Positions 15,628-24,302 of a DNA stretch of 41,431 nt are shown here, one piece after another. Position numbers and translations under genes: made by a program. Source of the stretch: Betaproteobacteria bacterium (GTDB lineage Bacteria; Pseudomonadota; Gammaproteobacteria; Burkholderiales; SG8-41); contig JANXSE010000087.1 of NCBI GenBank assembly GCA_025356695.1, positions 1-41,431 on the forward strand, given 5' to 3'. How positions within the stretch are numbered: position 1 is the stretch's first letter; the number at the start of each line of letters is the position of its first letter. The notes under the pieces were generated by a model, which was not told where the DNA came from, did no database searches, and was given only the letters and a program-made list of their open reading frames with translations.

Positions 15628-16554
15628 ATGAGCGCTCCGATTGCCAACGAACTGCCGCCGCACGGCTACAGCATCATGCGCCCGGTGCGCGGTTCGTCGA
15701 TTCCGCTGGAACTGAGCTTCGTGCTGACGCGCGACGAAATCTATGTGCCAATTGCGATCCGTAAGCCGGCCGGCGACGGCCCGTTCCCGGTGATCACGAT
15801 GGGGCGTGGCGACGGCAAGGGCGGCGTGCTGCATCTGGAAGCGCAGGTTGATCTGCTGGCGTCCATGCAGGACGAAATGATCAAGCGCGGTTATGTCGTG
15901 GTTTACATCAACTATCGAAACGAAGTGCCGCATCTGTACGAAACCATCGCACGCGCGGAAAATCTGCCGGATGACGTCAGCGGTGGGGCGCGGCGCACGC
16001 TCAAATCGTCGCCGACGCTCGACTCCGACGATTTGATTGCGATCTTCAAATACCTGCGCACCCTGCCTTATGTGAATCCCGACGCGATCGGCGCCATCGG
16101 CGTCAGTCACAGCGGCGAGATGATCTTGAAAGTGGCGGCCGAGATGGATTTCGCGGCCGGTGTGGCAATCGAAGGCGCTTCACACGAATTCATCAGCGTT
16201 GATACCGGGCCGGCGGCGCCGCGCAAGGGCACCGAAATCCAGTATCAGGACATCGAAGTCGTGCGCAAAAACGCCGACAAGACGCGCGCCATGGAGCGCA
16301 TCCGCCGTATCAACACGCCGATCCTGCACCTGGCGCGCGACCGGGACCACTTGCAGGGCATCTTCAAGCTCGTGCATGAATGGATGCTGGAGGCCGGCAA
16401 GGATTCGACCCTGGTGAGTTTCGATCATCCGTCGCACGGTTATCCCTACATCTACCGCAAGCCCGACGGCGCGTACCAGCCGGAACCGATCCAGCAGCAG
16501 GCCTTCGATCTGTTCATGGCGTTTTTCGACCGTCATCTGCAGGGGCGCACGTAA
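15628..16554 (+). CDS. Alpha/beta hydrolase (dienelactone hydrolase / peptidase S9-like)
   Basis: This 308-residue protein has the alpha/beta-hydrolase layout: an oxyanion-side strand ([15 protein letters not shown]), a nucleophile elbow GVSHSG with Ser160, an acid-region strand ([16 protein letters not shown]) and a late histidine in [10 protein letters not shown]. The elbow is G-x-S-x-S rather than the usual G-x-S-x-G. AAGGAA precedes the ATG at a usable distance. The next gene starts with GTG two bases after this stop, so the cyclodeaminase-like, hydrolase, wbpP and wbpO genes may form one transcript. The substrate is unknown; ester or lactone hydrolysis is likely. Confidence 0.85.
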   Translation: MSAPIANELPPHGYSIMRPVRGSSIPLELSFVLTRDEIYVPIAIRKPAGDGPFPVITMGRGDGKGGVLHLEAQVDLLASMQDEMIKRGYVVVYINYRNEVPHLYETIARAENLPDDVSGGARRTLKSSPTLDSDDLIAIFKYLRTLPYVNPDAIGAIGVSHSGEMILKVAAEMDFAAGVAIEGASHEFISVDTGPAAPRKGTEIQYQDIEVVRKNADKTRAMERIRRINTPILHLARDRDHLQGIFKLVHEWMLEAGKDSTLVSFDHPSHGYPYIYRKPDGAYQPEPIQQQAFDLFMAFFDRHLQGRT

Positions 16555-16556
16555 TC

Positions 16557-17600
16557 GTGCCGCGCATCGACGATGTCCGCGCGGAGTTGTCGGCAAAACC
16601 GGCGACCTGGCTGATCACCGGCGCGGCTGGTTTCATCGGATCCAATCTGCTCGAGGCGCTGCTCAAACTCGGCCAGAAGGTGGTCGGGCTCGATAACTTT
16701 TTTACCGGCCATCGCATCAATCTCGACGAGGTGCGCGCGCAGGTCACGCCGGCGCAATGGGCGAACTTTCGCTTTGTCGAAGCCGACATCCGTTCGCTCG
16801 ATGATTGTCATGCGGCCTGTGCCGGCGTCGATTACGTGCTGCACCACGCTGCGCTCGGCAGCGTGCCGCGCTCGCTGAAAGATCCGATCCTGACCAATGC
16901 CTGCAATGTCACGGGCTTTCTCAACATGCTGGTGGCGGCGCGCGACGCCGGCGTCAAACGCTTTACCTATGCGGCGTCGAGTTCGACCTATGGCGATCAT
17001 CCGGATCTGCCGAAGGTCGAGGAGAAAATCGGCAGGCCGCTGTCGCCCTATGCGGTAACCAAGTATGTCAACGAACTCTATGCGGATGTGTTTTCACGCT
17101 GCTACGGCCTGCAGACCGTGGGTCTGCGCTATTTCAATGTGTTCGGCCCGCGCCAGGACCCGAACGGCGCCTATGCGGCGGTGATTCCGCGCTGGATCGC
17201 CGGCATGATCAGCAACCAGCCGGTAGAAATATTCGGCGATGGCGAAACCTTCCGCGATTTCTGTTATGTCGAGAACGTATTGCAGGCGAACCTGCTGGCG
17301 GCCACCGCCACCGATCCGGCGGCGTTGAACCGCGTCTACAACGTCGCGTTGGGCGACCGCACGACACTCAACGGATTGTTCGAAATGATCCGCGTGCTGC
17401 TCGCCGAACGGTTCGAACATCTGCAGTCGTACAAGCCGCAGTACCGCGATTTCCGCGATGGCGACGTGCGTTATTCCCAGGCCGACATCGGCAAGGCGCG
17501 CAGCCTGCTCGGTTATGCGCCGACGCATCGAGTCGCCGACGGCATGCGCGCCGCGATCGGCTGGTACATTGCGCGCGCGGGCCGGGGCACGCAGTCGTGA
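16557..17600 (+). CDS. wbpP: UDP-N-acetylglucosamine 4-epimerase, WbpP/TviC type
   Basis: This 347-residue short-chain epimerase interconverts UDP-GlcNAc and UDP-GalNAc for surface polysaccharide. The NAD-binding motif is GAAGFIGS (residues 22-29), the catalytic pair is Tyr165-x-x-x-Lys169 ([12 protein letters not shown]), and the Ser/Thr site is [11 protein letters not shown] (139-149). The long N-terminal extension before the Rossmann fold, the [16 protein letters not shown] and [12 protein letters not shown] segments, and [25 protein letters not shown] match the WbpP/VipB branch as I remember it. The start is GTG (16557), two bases after the hydrolase stop, with no clear ribosome site. It is followed by its usual partner, a nucleotide-sugar dehydrogenase. 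Confidence 0.9.
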   Translation: MPRIDDVRAELSAKPATWLITGAAGFIGSNLLEALLKLGQKVVGLDNFFTGHRINLDEVRAQVTPAQWANFRFVEADIRSLDDCHAACAGVDYVLHHAALGSVPRSLKDPILTNACNVTGFLNMLVAARDAGVKRFTYAASSSTYGDHPDLPKVEEKIGRPLSPYAVTKYVNELYADVFSRCYGLQTVGLRYFNVFGPRQDPNGAYAAVIPRWIAGMISNQPVEIFGDGETFRDFCYVENVLQANLLAATATDPAALNRVYNVALGDRTTLNGLFEMIRVLLAERFEHLQSYKPQYRDFRDGDVRYSQADIGKARSLLGYAPTHRVADGMRAAIGWYIARAGRGTQS

Positions 17601-17634
17601 GCGGGGTATCCATTCCCATGAGAGAACAAGTCAG

Positions 17635-18915
17635 ATGCAGACCGTTGCCGTAGTCGGATTGGGATATGTCGGCCTGCCGCTCGCTGTCGAGTTCGGCAAG
17701 GTGTGCCGCACGATCGGCTATGACCGCGCGCAGGCGCGGATCGATGAACTCGCGCGTCAACACGACCGCACCGGTGAACTGTCGGCAGATGAGATCGGCG
17801 CGGCACGCCAGTTGCAGGTGACCGCTGATGCCGCGCTGCTGAAAGAGGCCGATTTCATCGTGGTCGCGGTGCCGACGCCGGTTGATGACGCGCGCCAGCC
17901 TGATTTTGCACCACTGGTTTCCGCCAGCGAGATCGTTGGGCATTACATGAAACGCGGTGCGATTGTCGTCTACGAATCCACCGTTTATCCCGGTGCCACC
18001 GAGGAAGTCTGCGTGCCCGTGCTCGAGCAGCACTCGAAGATGCGCTGGCGCGAGGATTTTCACATCGGCTATTCGCCCGAGCGCATCAACCCCGGCGACC
18101 GCGAGCACACGCTCGCGCGCATCGTCAAAGTGGTTTCTGGCGACGATACGGCGACGCTGGAAAAAGTCGCCGCGCTGTATGGCGCCATCGTCAAGGCCGG
18201 AGTCTTTCCCGCTTCGTCGATCCGCGTCGCCGAGGCGGCCAAGGTCATCGAGAACACCCAGCGCGATCTAAATATCGCGCTGATCAACGAACTGGCGATC
18301 CTGTTCGGCCACATGGGCCTCGACACGCAGGAAGTGTTGCAGGCGGCCGGCACCAAATGGAATTTTCTGCCGTTCCGGCCCGGGCTGGTCGGCGGGCATT
18401 GCATCGGCGTCGATCCCTATTACCTGACCTACAAGGCGGAAAAGCTCGGTTATCACCCGCAGGTGATCCTCGCCGGCCGCCGTATCAACGACGGCATGGG
18501 GCAATACATCGCCGACAAAACTGCCGAACAGATCGCCGCAGGCGGGCGCAGCATCAAGGGCGCGCGTGTGAATGTGCTGGGCCTGACCTTCAAGGAAAAC
18601 GTGCCCGATCTGCGCAACTCCAAGGTCGCCGATGTCATCACGGCGCTGCGCGCCGCCGGCGCCGAGGTGCAGGTGCACGATCCGCTGGCCGATGCCGCCG
18701 ATGCGCGGCATGAATACGGCATCGAACTGGCCGGCTGGGACGCGCTGCCGCCGGCCGACGCCATTGTGCTGGCCGTGCCGCACCGCCATTATCTGGACAT
18801 GCCGCTGGCGGTCCTCACCGGCAGCCTGTCTGCCGGCGCCTGCGTGATCGACATCAAGTCGGCGCTAGACCGCCGGGCGCTGGAAGGCGCCGGCCTGCGG
18901 GTGTGGCGCCTGTAA
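17635..18915 (+). CDS. wbpO: UDP-N-acetyl-hexosamine 6-dehydrogenase, WbpO/TviB type
   Basis: This 426-residue NAD-dependent enzyme oxidises UDP-GalNAc (or UDP-GlcNAc) to the uronic acid. It has an N-terminal Rossmann motif GLGYVGLP (residues 8-15), ESTVYPGATEE, the middle-domain FHIGYSPERINPGD, and the catalytic Cys256 in GLVGGHCIGVDPYYL. The C-terminal domain begins near VNVLGLTFKENVPDLRNSK. Pairing with wbpP suggests UDP-GalNAcA as the product (inference from the P. aeruginosa O6 and Vi-antigen pathways). No glycosyltransferase, flippase or polymerase gene lies near. tRNA-Thr follows 27 bp downstream. Confidence 0.9.
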   Translation: MQTVAVVGLGYVGLPLAVEFGKVCRTIGYDRAQARIDELARQHDRTGELSADEIGAARQLQVTADAALLKEADFIVVAVPTPVDDARQPDFAPLVSASEIVGHYMKRGAIVVYESTVYPGATEEVCVPVLEQHSKMRWREDFHIGYSPERINPGDREHTLARIVKVVSGDDTATLEKVAALYGAIVKAGVFPASSIRVAEAAKVIENTQRDLNIALINELAILFGHMGLDTQEVLQAAGTKWNFLPFRPGLVGGHCIGVDPYYLTYKAEKLGYHPQVILAGRRINDGMGQYIADKTAEQIAAGGRSIKGARVNVLGLTFKENVPDLRNSKVADVITALRAAGAEVQVHDPLADAADARHEYGIELAGWDALPPADAIVLAVPHRHYLDMPLAVLTGSLSAGACVIDIKSALDRRALEGAGLRVWRL

Positions 18916-18942
18916 CGGCGACTATGCGAAAATCGGCCGCGC

Positions 18943-19018
18943 GCCGGGTTAGCTCAGTTGGTAGAGCAGCGGTTTTGTAAACCGAAGGTCGCGGGTTCGA
19001 TTCCTGCACCCGGCACCA
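18943..19018 (+). tRNA. tRNA-Thr (anticodon TGT), CCA encoded
   Basis: The 76-base cloverleaf is complete. The acceptor GCCGGGT pairs with ACCCGGC, the D arm is GCTC-AGTTGGTAGA-GAGC-like, the anticodon loop is TTTGTAA with anticodon TGT (reads ACA, threonine), the T arm is GCGGG-TTCGATT-CCTGC, and ACCA closes the 3' end. It is transcribed in line with wbpO. I looked for a second copy of its 3' end that might mark an integrated element and saw none in the window. Confidence 0.96.
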
Positions 19019-19039
19019 GTCGCGCCGTTACTGCACTCC

Positions 19040-19055
19040 CGCAGGGAAACCTGCG
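19040..19055 (+). other. Small hairpin with GAAA tetraloop in the tRNA trailer
   Basis: CGCAGG (19040-19045) pairs perfectly with CCTGCG (19050-19055) around GAAA, 21 bases after the tRNA CCA end and before the terminator. It may be a processing or stability element of the precursor. Confidence 0.5.
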
Positions 19056-19073
19056 ATAATGGCGCCCGCACTG

Positions 19074-19102
19074 AAGGCTTGCGTTCGCGCAGGCCTTTTT
19101 TT
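19074..19102 (+). terminator. Rho-independent terminator after tRNA-Thr
   Basis: AAGGCTTGCG (19074-19083) and CGCAGGCCTT (19088-19097) form a 10-bp stem with one G-T pair, capped by a TTCG tetraloop. The T run spans 19096-19102, its first two bases being part of the stem. This is a strong intrinsic terminator and separates the wbpO-tRNA unit from the ABC operon. Confidence 0.88.
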
Positions 19103-19219
19103 CGAGGATGTATACGGGCAGCCGACTTTACGGGAACCTCCGGCGAGAGCGGCGGTCGATAGTTGCGCGGGTCTTGAAAGGCCCATGCGCAACCCCATAC
19201 AAGCGAAAAAATCGCGCGC

Positions 19220-19235
19220 GCCGGCTGCAGCCGGC
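19220..19235. promoter_or_regulatory. Perfect 16-bp palindrome upstream of the ABC operon
   Basis: GCCGGCTGCAGCCGGC is self-complementary over all 16 bases and ends 20 bases before the ATP-binding-protein start, just ahead of its GGAGGA ribosome site. It could be an operator or an mRNA hairpin limiting translation. I see no consensus promoter in 19103-19219. Confidence 0.45.
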
Positions 19236-19255
19236 CGACGTGATGGAGGACCATA

Positions 19256-20212
19256 ATGATCAAAGTTGAAAATCTGGTGAAGTCGTTCGGCGCCAAGCGC
19301 GCGGTTGACGACGTTTCTTTCAGTGTCGAGCGCGGCGAGGTGCTCGGGTTTCTCGGGCCCAACGGCGCGGGCAAATCGACGACGATGCGGATCATCACCG
19401 GCTTTTATCCGCCGACCTCGGGCCGCGTCACGGTGGGCGGTTTCGATATCGTCGAAAACCCGCTGCCAGCCAAGCGCCTGATCGGTTATCTGCCCGAGAA
19501 CGCGCCGGGTTATGCCGACATGACGGTGTTCGGTTTTCTGGCGTTCGTCGCCGACCTGCGCGGACTGACCGGCGACGCCAAGAAAAAAGCGATCCATCGT
19601 TCGGTCGAGACCTGCATGCTCGAAGGCGTGCTCTACCAGACCATCGACACGCTCTCCAAGGGTTACAAGCACCGCACCTGTCTGGCGCAATCGATCATTC
19701 ACGACCCGGACATTCTGATCCTCGACGAGCCGACCGATGGTCTCGATCCGAACCAGAAACACGAGGTGCGCGGCCTCATCAAGCGCATGGGTGAAAAAAA
19801 GGCGATCGTTTTTTCGACGCACATTCTTGAAGAAGTTGAAGCGGCCTGTTCGCGCGTGATCATTATCGACCGTGGCCGCGTGGTCGCCAACGGCACGCCG
19901 CAGGAATTGAAGGCGCGCGCTGAAAACGCCGGCGCCGTGCGTCTGACGGTGCGCGGCACTGCCGGCACCGCGATTGCCGCAAAGCTCGCCGCGCTGAGCG
20001 CGCGCACAGAAATTCTGTCCGAAGCGGCGGGGCTGGCGGTGGTGCGCGCCTACCCGAACGACCGCGGCGGTAACGCCACCTTCGTCGGCAGCGTTGCCGA
20101 ACTGGCCCAGCGCGAGCAATGGAAGCTCGACGAAATTCACGTCGAAGAGGGCCGCATGGACGATGTGTTCCGCAGCATCACGCTGCCCGATACCGTACGG
20201 AGGGCCGCATAG
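19256..20212 (+). CDS. GldA-like ABC transporter ATP-binding protein
   Basis: This 318-residue ATPase energises the ABC-2 type exporter encoded next. The Walker A motif is GPNGAGKST (residues 34-42), Walker B is ILILDEP (about 153-159) with the D-loop GLDP, and the H-loop is FSTHILEE. The signature is LSKGY (133-137) instead of LSGGQ, as in GldA and similar exporters. A C-terminal domain of about 100 residues follows the ATPase core. The ribosome site is GGAGGA. The stop overlaps the permease GTG by one base. Confidence 0.93.
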   Translation: MIKVENLVKSFGAKRAVDDVSFSVERGEVLGFLGPNGAGKSTTMRIITGFYPPTSGRVTVGGFDIVENPLPAKRLIGYLPENAPGYADMTVFGFLAFVADLRGLTGDAKKKAIHRSVETCMLEGVLYQTIDTLSKGYKHRTCLAQSIIHDPDILILDEPTDGLDPNQKHEVRGLIKRMGEKKAIVFSTHILEEVEAACSRVIIIDRGRVVANGTPQELKARAENAGAVRLTVRGTAGTAIAAKLAALSARTEILSEAAGLAVVRAYPNDRGGNATFVGSVAELAQREQWKLDEIHVEEGRMDDVFRSITLPDTVRRAA

Positions 20213-20955
20213 TGAACGCGTGGAACAACGTCAAGGCCATCATGAAGCGCGAGCTCGGCGGGTATTTCACCTCGCCGGTTGCGTACGTGTTTCTGGTCAT
20301 CTTTCTGTTGCTGACCGGATTTTTTACTTTCACGGTCGGCAATTTCTTCGAACGCGGCGAAGCCTCGCTGGTGTCCTTCTTCACCTGGCACCCCTGGCTG
20401 TACCTGTTCCTGGTGCCGGCCGCCGGCATGCGCCTGTGGTCCGAAGAACGCCGTCTGGGCACGCTTGAACTCCTGCTGACCATGCCGATCACGACCTGGC
20501 AGGCGATTGTCGGCAAGTTCCTCGCCTCGTGGTTGTTTCTCGGCATCGCGCTGGCGCTGACCTTTCCGGTGTGGATCACGGTCAACTGGCTGGGCAGTCC
20601 GGACAACGGTGTCATTCTCGCCGGCTATGTTGGCAGCCTGATGCTGTCGGGCACCTATCTGGCAATCAGCTGCATGACCTCGGCGATGACGCGCAACCAG
20701 GTCATCAGCTTCATCGTTTCGGTGATGCTGTGCCTGTTCCTGATTCTGGCCGGCTTCACGCCGGTGACCGATCTCTTGGTGCGCTGGGCCAATCCGGCGG
20801 TGGTGCAGACCATCGCCTCGTTCAGTGTGATGACGCATTTTGAAAGTTTCCAGCGCGGCGTGATCGATTTGCGCGATGTGATGTTTTTTGCCTCATTGAT
20901 GGGCTTCGCGCTGTTTACGACGGGCGTGGTCATTCGCGGCCATCGCGCAGGATAG
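20212..20955 (+). CDS. ABC-2 type permease (GldF-like)
   Basis: This 247-residue membrane protein has about six hydrophobic segments and the ABC-2 pattern MKRELGGYFTSPVAYVFLV at the N-terminus, then LVPAAGMRLWSEERRLGTLELLLTMP, which resembles GldF-type permeases. The start is the GTG at 20212, sharing a base with the ATPase stop (TAGTG); a longer frame would overlap the ATPase by 93 bases. It is the membrane channel of the exporter with the ATPase upstream and the GldG-like protein downstream. Confidence 0.92.
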   Translation: MNAWNNVKAIMKRELGGYFTSPVAYVFLVIFLLLTGFFTFTVGNFFERGEASLVSFFTWHPWLYLFLVPAAGMRLWSEERRLGTLELLLTMPITTWQAIVGKFLASWLFLGIALALTFPVWITVNWLGSPDNGVILAGYVGSLMLSGTYLAISCMTSAMTRNQVISFIVSVMLCLFLILAGFTPVTDLLVRWANPAVVQTIASFSVMTHFESFQRGVIDLRDVMFFASLMGFALFTTGVVIRGHRAG

Positions 20956-20964
20956 GAACAGATC

Positions 20965-22857
20965 ATGAATAAAAAACATCTCGAACATCTGTTTTACTCG
21001 GCCGGCGGCGTGGTGGCGCTGGTCGTCATCCTGATCGCGGCCAATTTCATCATCAGCTCGCTCAACCTGCGCGCCGACCTGACCGAGGGCAGCGTCTATA
21101 CGCTGTCGCCGGGCACCAAGGCGATCCTCGCCAAGCTCGAAGCGCCGGTCAAAATCCGTTATTACTATTCGCAGGGCAACAGCGCGCTGCCGGTGGGGCT
21201 GAAGACCTTTGGCAAACGCGTTGAAGATCTGCTCGGCGAATTTGCGCGCGCCGGCGGCGGCAAGGTCGTCATCGAGCGCCTCAATCCGGAACCGGATTCG
21301 GATGCCGAGGAATCGGCCACACTCGACGGCATCGAGGGCCAGCTCACCAATACGCAGGAAAAATTTTATCTCGGCCTGTCGGTCGCCTTCCTTGACCAGA
21401 AGGCCGCACTGCCGGTACTCGCACCCGACAGGGAACAGCTGCTCGAATACGACATCACGCGCGCGATCACGCGCGTGGCCTCGACCACCAAGCCGGTGAT
21501 CGGTGTGATGAGCGCGCTGCCGGTGTTGGGTCAGCCGCTCAACCCGATGAAAAAGCAGCAGCCCACCGAGCCGTGGACGCTGATGACCGAACTGCAGAAC
21601 CTCTTCACGGTGAAGAAGATCGATCTCAACACCGACAAGATCCCCGACGAGATCAAGGTGCTGCTGGTCATACACCCCCGCGACATTCAGGAAACGACGG
21701 AATTCGCCATCGACCAGTTTGTCCTGCGCGGCGGCAAGCTGATTGCGTTCATGGATTCGTTTGCGTATTTCGACCAGCAGCCCGACATGCAGAACCCGCT
21801 GGGCGGCACTGCGGCGGGGCAGTCAACGTTTTTCCGTCTGCTGAAACAATGGGGCTACGGCATGGAGATGGGCAAGGTTGCCGCCGATCTGACCTACGCC
21901 AGCGGCGCCGGTCCGCGCATTTTGCCGACGCTGCTGTCGCTGCCGCAGGACGCGCTGAACAAGGACGACGTGGTGACCAGCCGCGTCGGCCAGTTGCTGC
22001 TGCCGTTCGCCAGCATCTTTACCGGCAAACCGGCCGAGGGCCTGACGCAGACGGTGCTGGTGCAGACCTCGCCCAACGTCATGCTGGCTGATCTGATCAT
22101 CGCTACGCTGTCGGGTGAGCCGTCGACGCGCGGTTTCCAGCCCAATGGCACGCCGTATCCGCTGGCCATCCGCGTTTCCGGCAAATTCAAGACCGCCTTC
22201 CCCGAAGGCAAACCGAAACCCTACGAGCCGCCGCACGATCCGAAAAAAGGCGAGGCCAAGGCCGACGAAGCCAAAGCCGACACGGCGCTGAAAGAAGCGG
22301 CTGCCGACAATTCGGTGGTGCTGGTGTCCGACGTCGATATGCTGACCGACAACGCGGCGGTCGAGGTGCAGGAGGTGTTCGGGCAGAAGGTGATCGTGCC
22401 GCGCAACGGCAACCTCAACTTCGCACAAAGTCTCGTCGAGCAGGTCGCCAGCGATTTCGATCTGTCGGGCCTGCGCAGCCGCGCCGCCTTCACGCGGCCG
22501 CTGACGGTGATCCAGCAGATGGAATCGCGCGCGCAGCAGAACTACCTGGGCAAGATCAAGGAACTCGAGGACACGCTGCAGACGACGCAGGAAAAACTCA
22601 CGGCACTGCAAAAACAGCGCGGTGGTGCGCAGAGTTCCATCCTGACGCCGGAACAGCAGACCGAGGTGGACAACTTCCGCAAGAAGACGACCGATACCAA
22701 ACGCGATCTGAAGGACCTGCGCAAGAACCTGCGTGAGGAAAGCGAACAACTGCAGTTCTGGACCAAGCTGATCAACATCGCAACGGTGCCGCTGCTGGTG
22801 GTGCTCCTCGGTGTGGTGCTGGCGCTGGTGCGCAGACGGAAGGTGGCCGCCAAATGA
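20965..22857 (+). CDS. GldG-like ABC transport auxiliary protein
   Basis: This 630-residue protein has an N-terminal membrane helix (about residues 12-32), a large extracytoplasmic part starting LRADLTEGSVYTLSPGTKAIL (the family signature), a charged Lys/Glu/Ala linker near residues 415-445, a coiled coil at about 520-590 and a C-terminal membrane helix (about 602-622). The family includes GldG of gliding bacteria but is widespread in non-gliders and its role is unclear. It overlaps the DUF4340 gene by ATGA, so the four-gene set is one operon. A ribosome site (AGGA) precedes the ATG. Confidence 0.9.
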   Translation: MNKKHLEHLFYSAGGVVALVVILIAANFIISSLNLRADLTEGSVYTLSPGTKAILAKLEAPVKIRYYYSQGNSALPVGLKTFGKRVEDLLGEFARAGGGKVVIERLNPEPDSDAEESATLDGIEGQLTNTQEKFYLGLSVAFLDQKAALPVLAPDREQLLEYDITRAITRVASTTKPVIGVMSALPVLGQPLNPMKKQQPTEPWTLMTELQNLFTVKKIDLNTDKIPDEIKVLLVIHPRDIQETTEFAIDQFVLRGGKLIAFMDSFAYFDQQPDMQNPLGGTAAGQSTFFRLLKQWGYGMEMGKVAADLTYASGAGPRILPTLLSLPQDALNKDDVVTSRVGQLLLPFASIFTGKPAEGLTQTVLVQTSPNVMLADLIIATLSGEPSTRGFQPNGTPYPLAIRVSGKFKTAFPEGKPKPYEPPHDPKKGEAKADEAKADTALKEAAADNSVVLVSDVDMLTDNAAVEVQEVFGQKVIVPRNGNLNFAQSLVEQVASDFDLSGLRSRAAFTRPLTVIQQMESRAQQNYLGKIKELEDTLQTTQEKLTALQKQRGGAQSSILTPEQQTEVDNFRKKTTDTKRDLKDLRKNLREESEQLQFWTKLINIATVPLLVVLLGVVLALVRRRKVAAK

Positions 22858-24059
22858 ACCGCAAATCCTTTTTGATCCTGCTCGGGCTGGTGGCGGTACT
22901 CGGCGGCGCCGGCCTGCTGCTGTTCTGGAATGATCTCTCCGCGTGGCGCAAATCCGATGCCAAGATCGGCGCCAAGCTGTTCGAAAAACTCGCCGTCAGC
23001 GACATCGCGCAAATCAAGCTGACCGACGGCAAGGGCAGCGTGCAACTGGTGATCAAGGACAAACGCTGGGTGGTCGAGCAGCGCAACGGCTACGGTGCCA
23101 ACACGCAGGACATCGGCGACCTGCTGATCAAGCTGACCGAACTCAAAGTTGTGCAGACCGAAGCGGTCGGTGCCACGTTGCTGCCGCGCTTGAATCTCGT
23201 CGAACCCGCAAAGACCGAAAACAAGGATGCCAAAGCTGGCGACGCCAAGGCGGTCGAAGCGATGGGCACGCGCCTCGAATTGTTCGATGCGGCCGGCAAA
23301 TCGGCGGCCAGCATTCTGCTGGGCAAGAAGGTGATCAAGACCGAGGACAGCCCGCTGCCGATCAAACCGCAGACGCCGGTCGGCCGTTATGTGTTGATGC
23401 CGGGCAGCGCCACCGTGCTGGTGGTGTCCGACGCGCTGGTGGTCGCTGACGCGAACGCCGGTCGCTGGCTGGCGAAGAGTTTCTTCAAGGCCGAACGCAT
23501 CCGCAGTCTCGCCGTCAGCGGCGAGGGTGCGTCATGGAAAATCGCGCGGCCCGAGGAATACGGCCAGTGGAAATTCGCTGAAGGTGGTGGTGAGCTCGAT
23601 GCCAGCGCCGCGGTGGGCGCGGTGAACGCGCTGGCCGGTTTGTCTTTCTCCGACGTTGCCGTCGATGTCAAAGCCGACGCGCTAGCGAAGGCGCGCAGCT
23701 TCGTGGCCGAGACCTACGACAATCTTGTCTACACGGTCAAAGTCGCGAAGCAGGCCGAGGGTGAAGATTACTATCTGTCGGTGGCCATCAGCGGCGAGCC
23801 GCCGCGCGAGCGCAAACCGGAGAAGGGCGAGAAGGCCGAAGACAAGGAGCGTCTCGACAAACAGTTTGCCGAGACGCTGGTCAAACTCGATGAACGCGTG
23901 AAGGCGGAAAAAGCGCTCGGCACGTGGACCTTCGTTGTCGCCGGAAAAATGCTGGAGCCCTTGCTCAAAGACCGTGCCGCACTGATCGCCAAACCGCGCC
24001 AGCCGGGCGCCGGCGGCCCGCCCGGCATGCCACCGGGCATGTTCCCGGGCATGCGCTAG
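22854..24059 (+). CDS. DUF4340 protein of the Gld-like ABC operon
   Basis: This 401-residue protein has an N-terminal membrane helix (about residues 5-24) followed by a periplasmic beta-rich domain: VSDIAQIKLTDGKGSVQLV, KDKRWVVEQRNGYGAN and ISEL-type repeats are typical of DUF4340. It ends in a Pro/Gly/Met-rich tail GAGGPPGMPPGMFPGMR that looks unstructured. DUF4340 genes usually follow gldG-like genes, as here (4-base overlap). The function is unknown; a periplasmic partner of the exporter is the simplest reading. Confidence 0.88.
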   Translation: MNRKSFLILLGLVAVLGGAGLLLFWNDLSAWRKSDAKIGAKLFEKLAVSDIAQIKLTDGKGSVQLVIKDKRWVVEQRNGYGANTQDIGDLLIKLTELKVVQTEAVGATLLPRLNLVEPAKTENKDAKAGDAKAVEAMGTRLELFDAAGKSAASILLGKKVIKTEDSPLPIKPQTPVGRYVLMPGSATVLVVSDALVVADANAGRWLAKSFFKAERIRSLAVSGEGASWKIARPEEYGQWKFAEGGGELDASAAVGAVNALAGLSFSDVAVDVKADALAKARSFVAETYDNLVYTVKVAKQAEGEDYYLSVAISGEPPRERKPEKGEKAEDKERLDKQFAETLVKLDERVKAEKALGTWTFVVAGKMLEPLLKDRAALIAKPRQPGAGGPPGMPPGMFPGMR

Positions 24060-24103
24060 AATAGTCGCCTCGAATCCAGATCCAACAAGCGCGGAGCCTC
24101 CTC

Positions 24104-24298
24104 ATGAAATTCATGGACATTCTCAAGTCGCCGGTATTTCCGCGCGGGCACCTCTGGCCGTTCGAGAAACGCAAAACCCAGTACGAGTCGGACGTCACGG
24201 CACTGGTGCGCAAGATGCTGGAGGATGAAAGCATACAGCGCGACCAGCGTTTCGCCTGGGACCGCTGGCGTGCCGACGAACACGCGACCAACCGCTAG
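24104..24298 (+). CDS. Small DUF3460-like protein
   Basis: This 64-residue soluble peptide has the central pattern YESDVTALVRKMLEDE followed by QRFAWDRWRADE, which resembles the betaproteobacterial DUF3460 family from memory. The N-terminal MKFMDILKSPVFPRGHLWPFEK is less typical. It lies 44 bp after the DUF4340 gene and is probably on the same transcript. Its stop is 4 bases before the most likely start of the next gene. The function is unknown. Confidence 0.7.
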   Translation: MKFMDILKSPVFPRGHLWPFEKRKTQYESDVTALVRKMLEDESIQRDQRFAWDRWRADEHATNR

Positions 24299-24302
24299 GC
24301 GG

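Noticed and set aside
18943..19102. tRNA-Thr as an attachment site of an integrated element
   Set aside because: No integrase gene and no second copy of the tRNA 3' end was found in the window. The downstream genes look like an ordinary operon.
19174..19201. TTGAAA / CATACA as promoter of the Gld-like operon
   Set aside because: The spacing of 16 is acceptable, but the -10 matches consensus at only three positions, which is too weak to list.
19794..19800. A7 run in the ABC ATPase gene as a slippage site
   Set aside because: Seven A in a Glu-Lys-Lys context is common in coding sequence and the frame is intact around it. There is no sign of programmed frameshifting.
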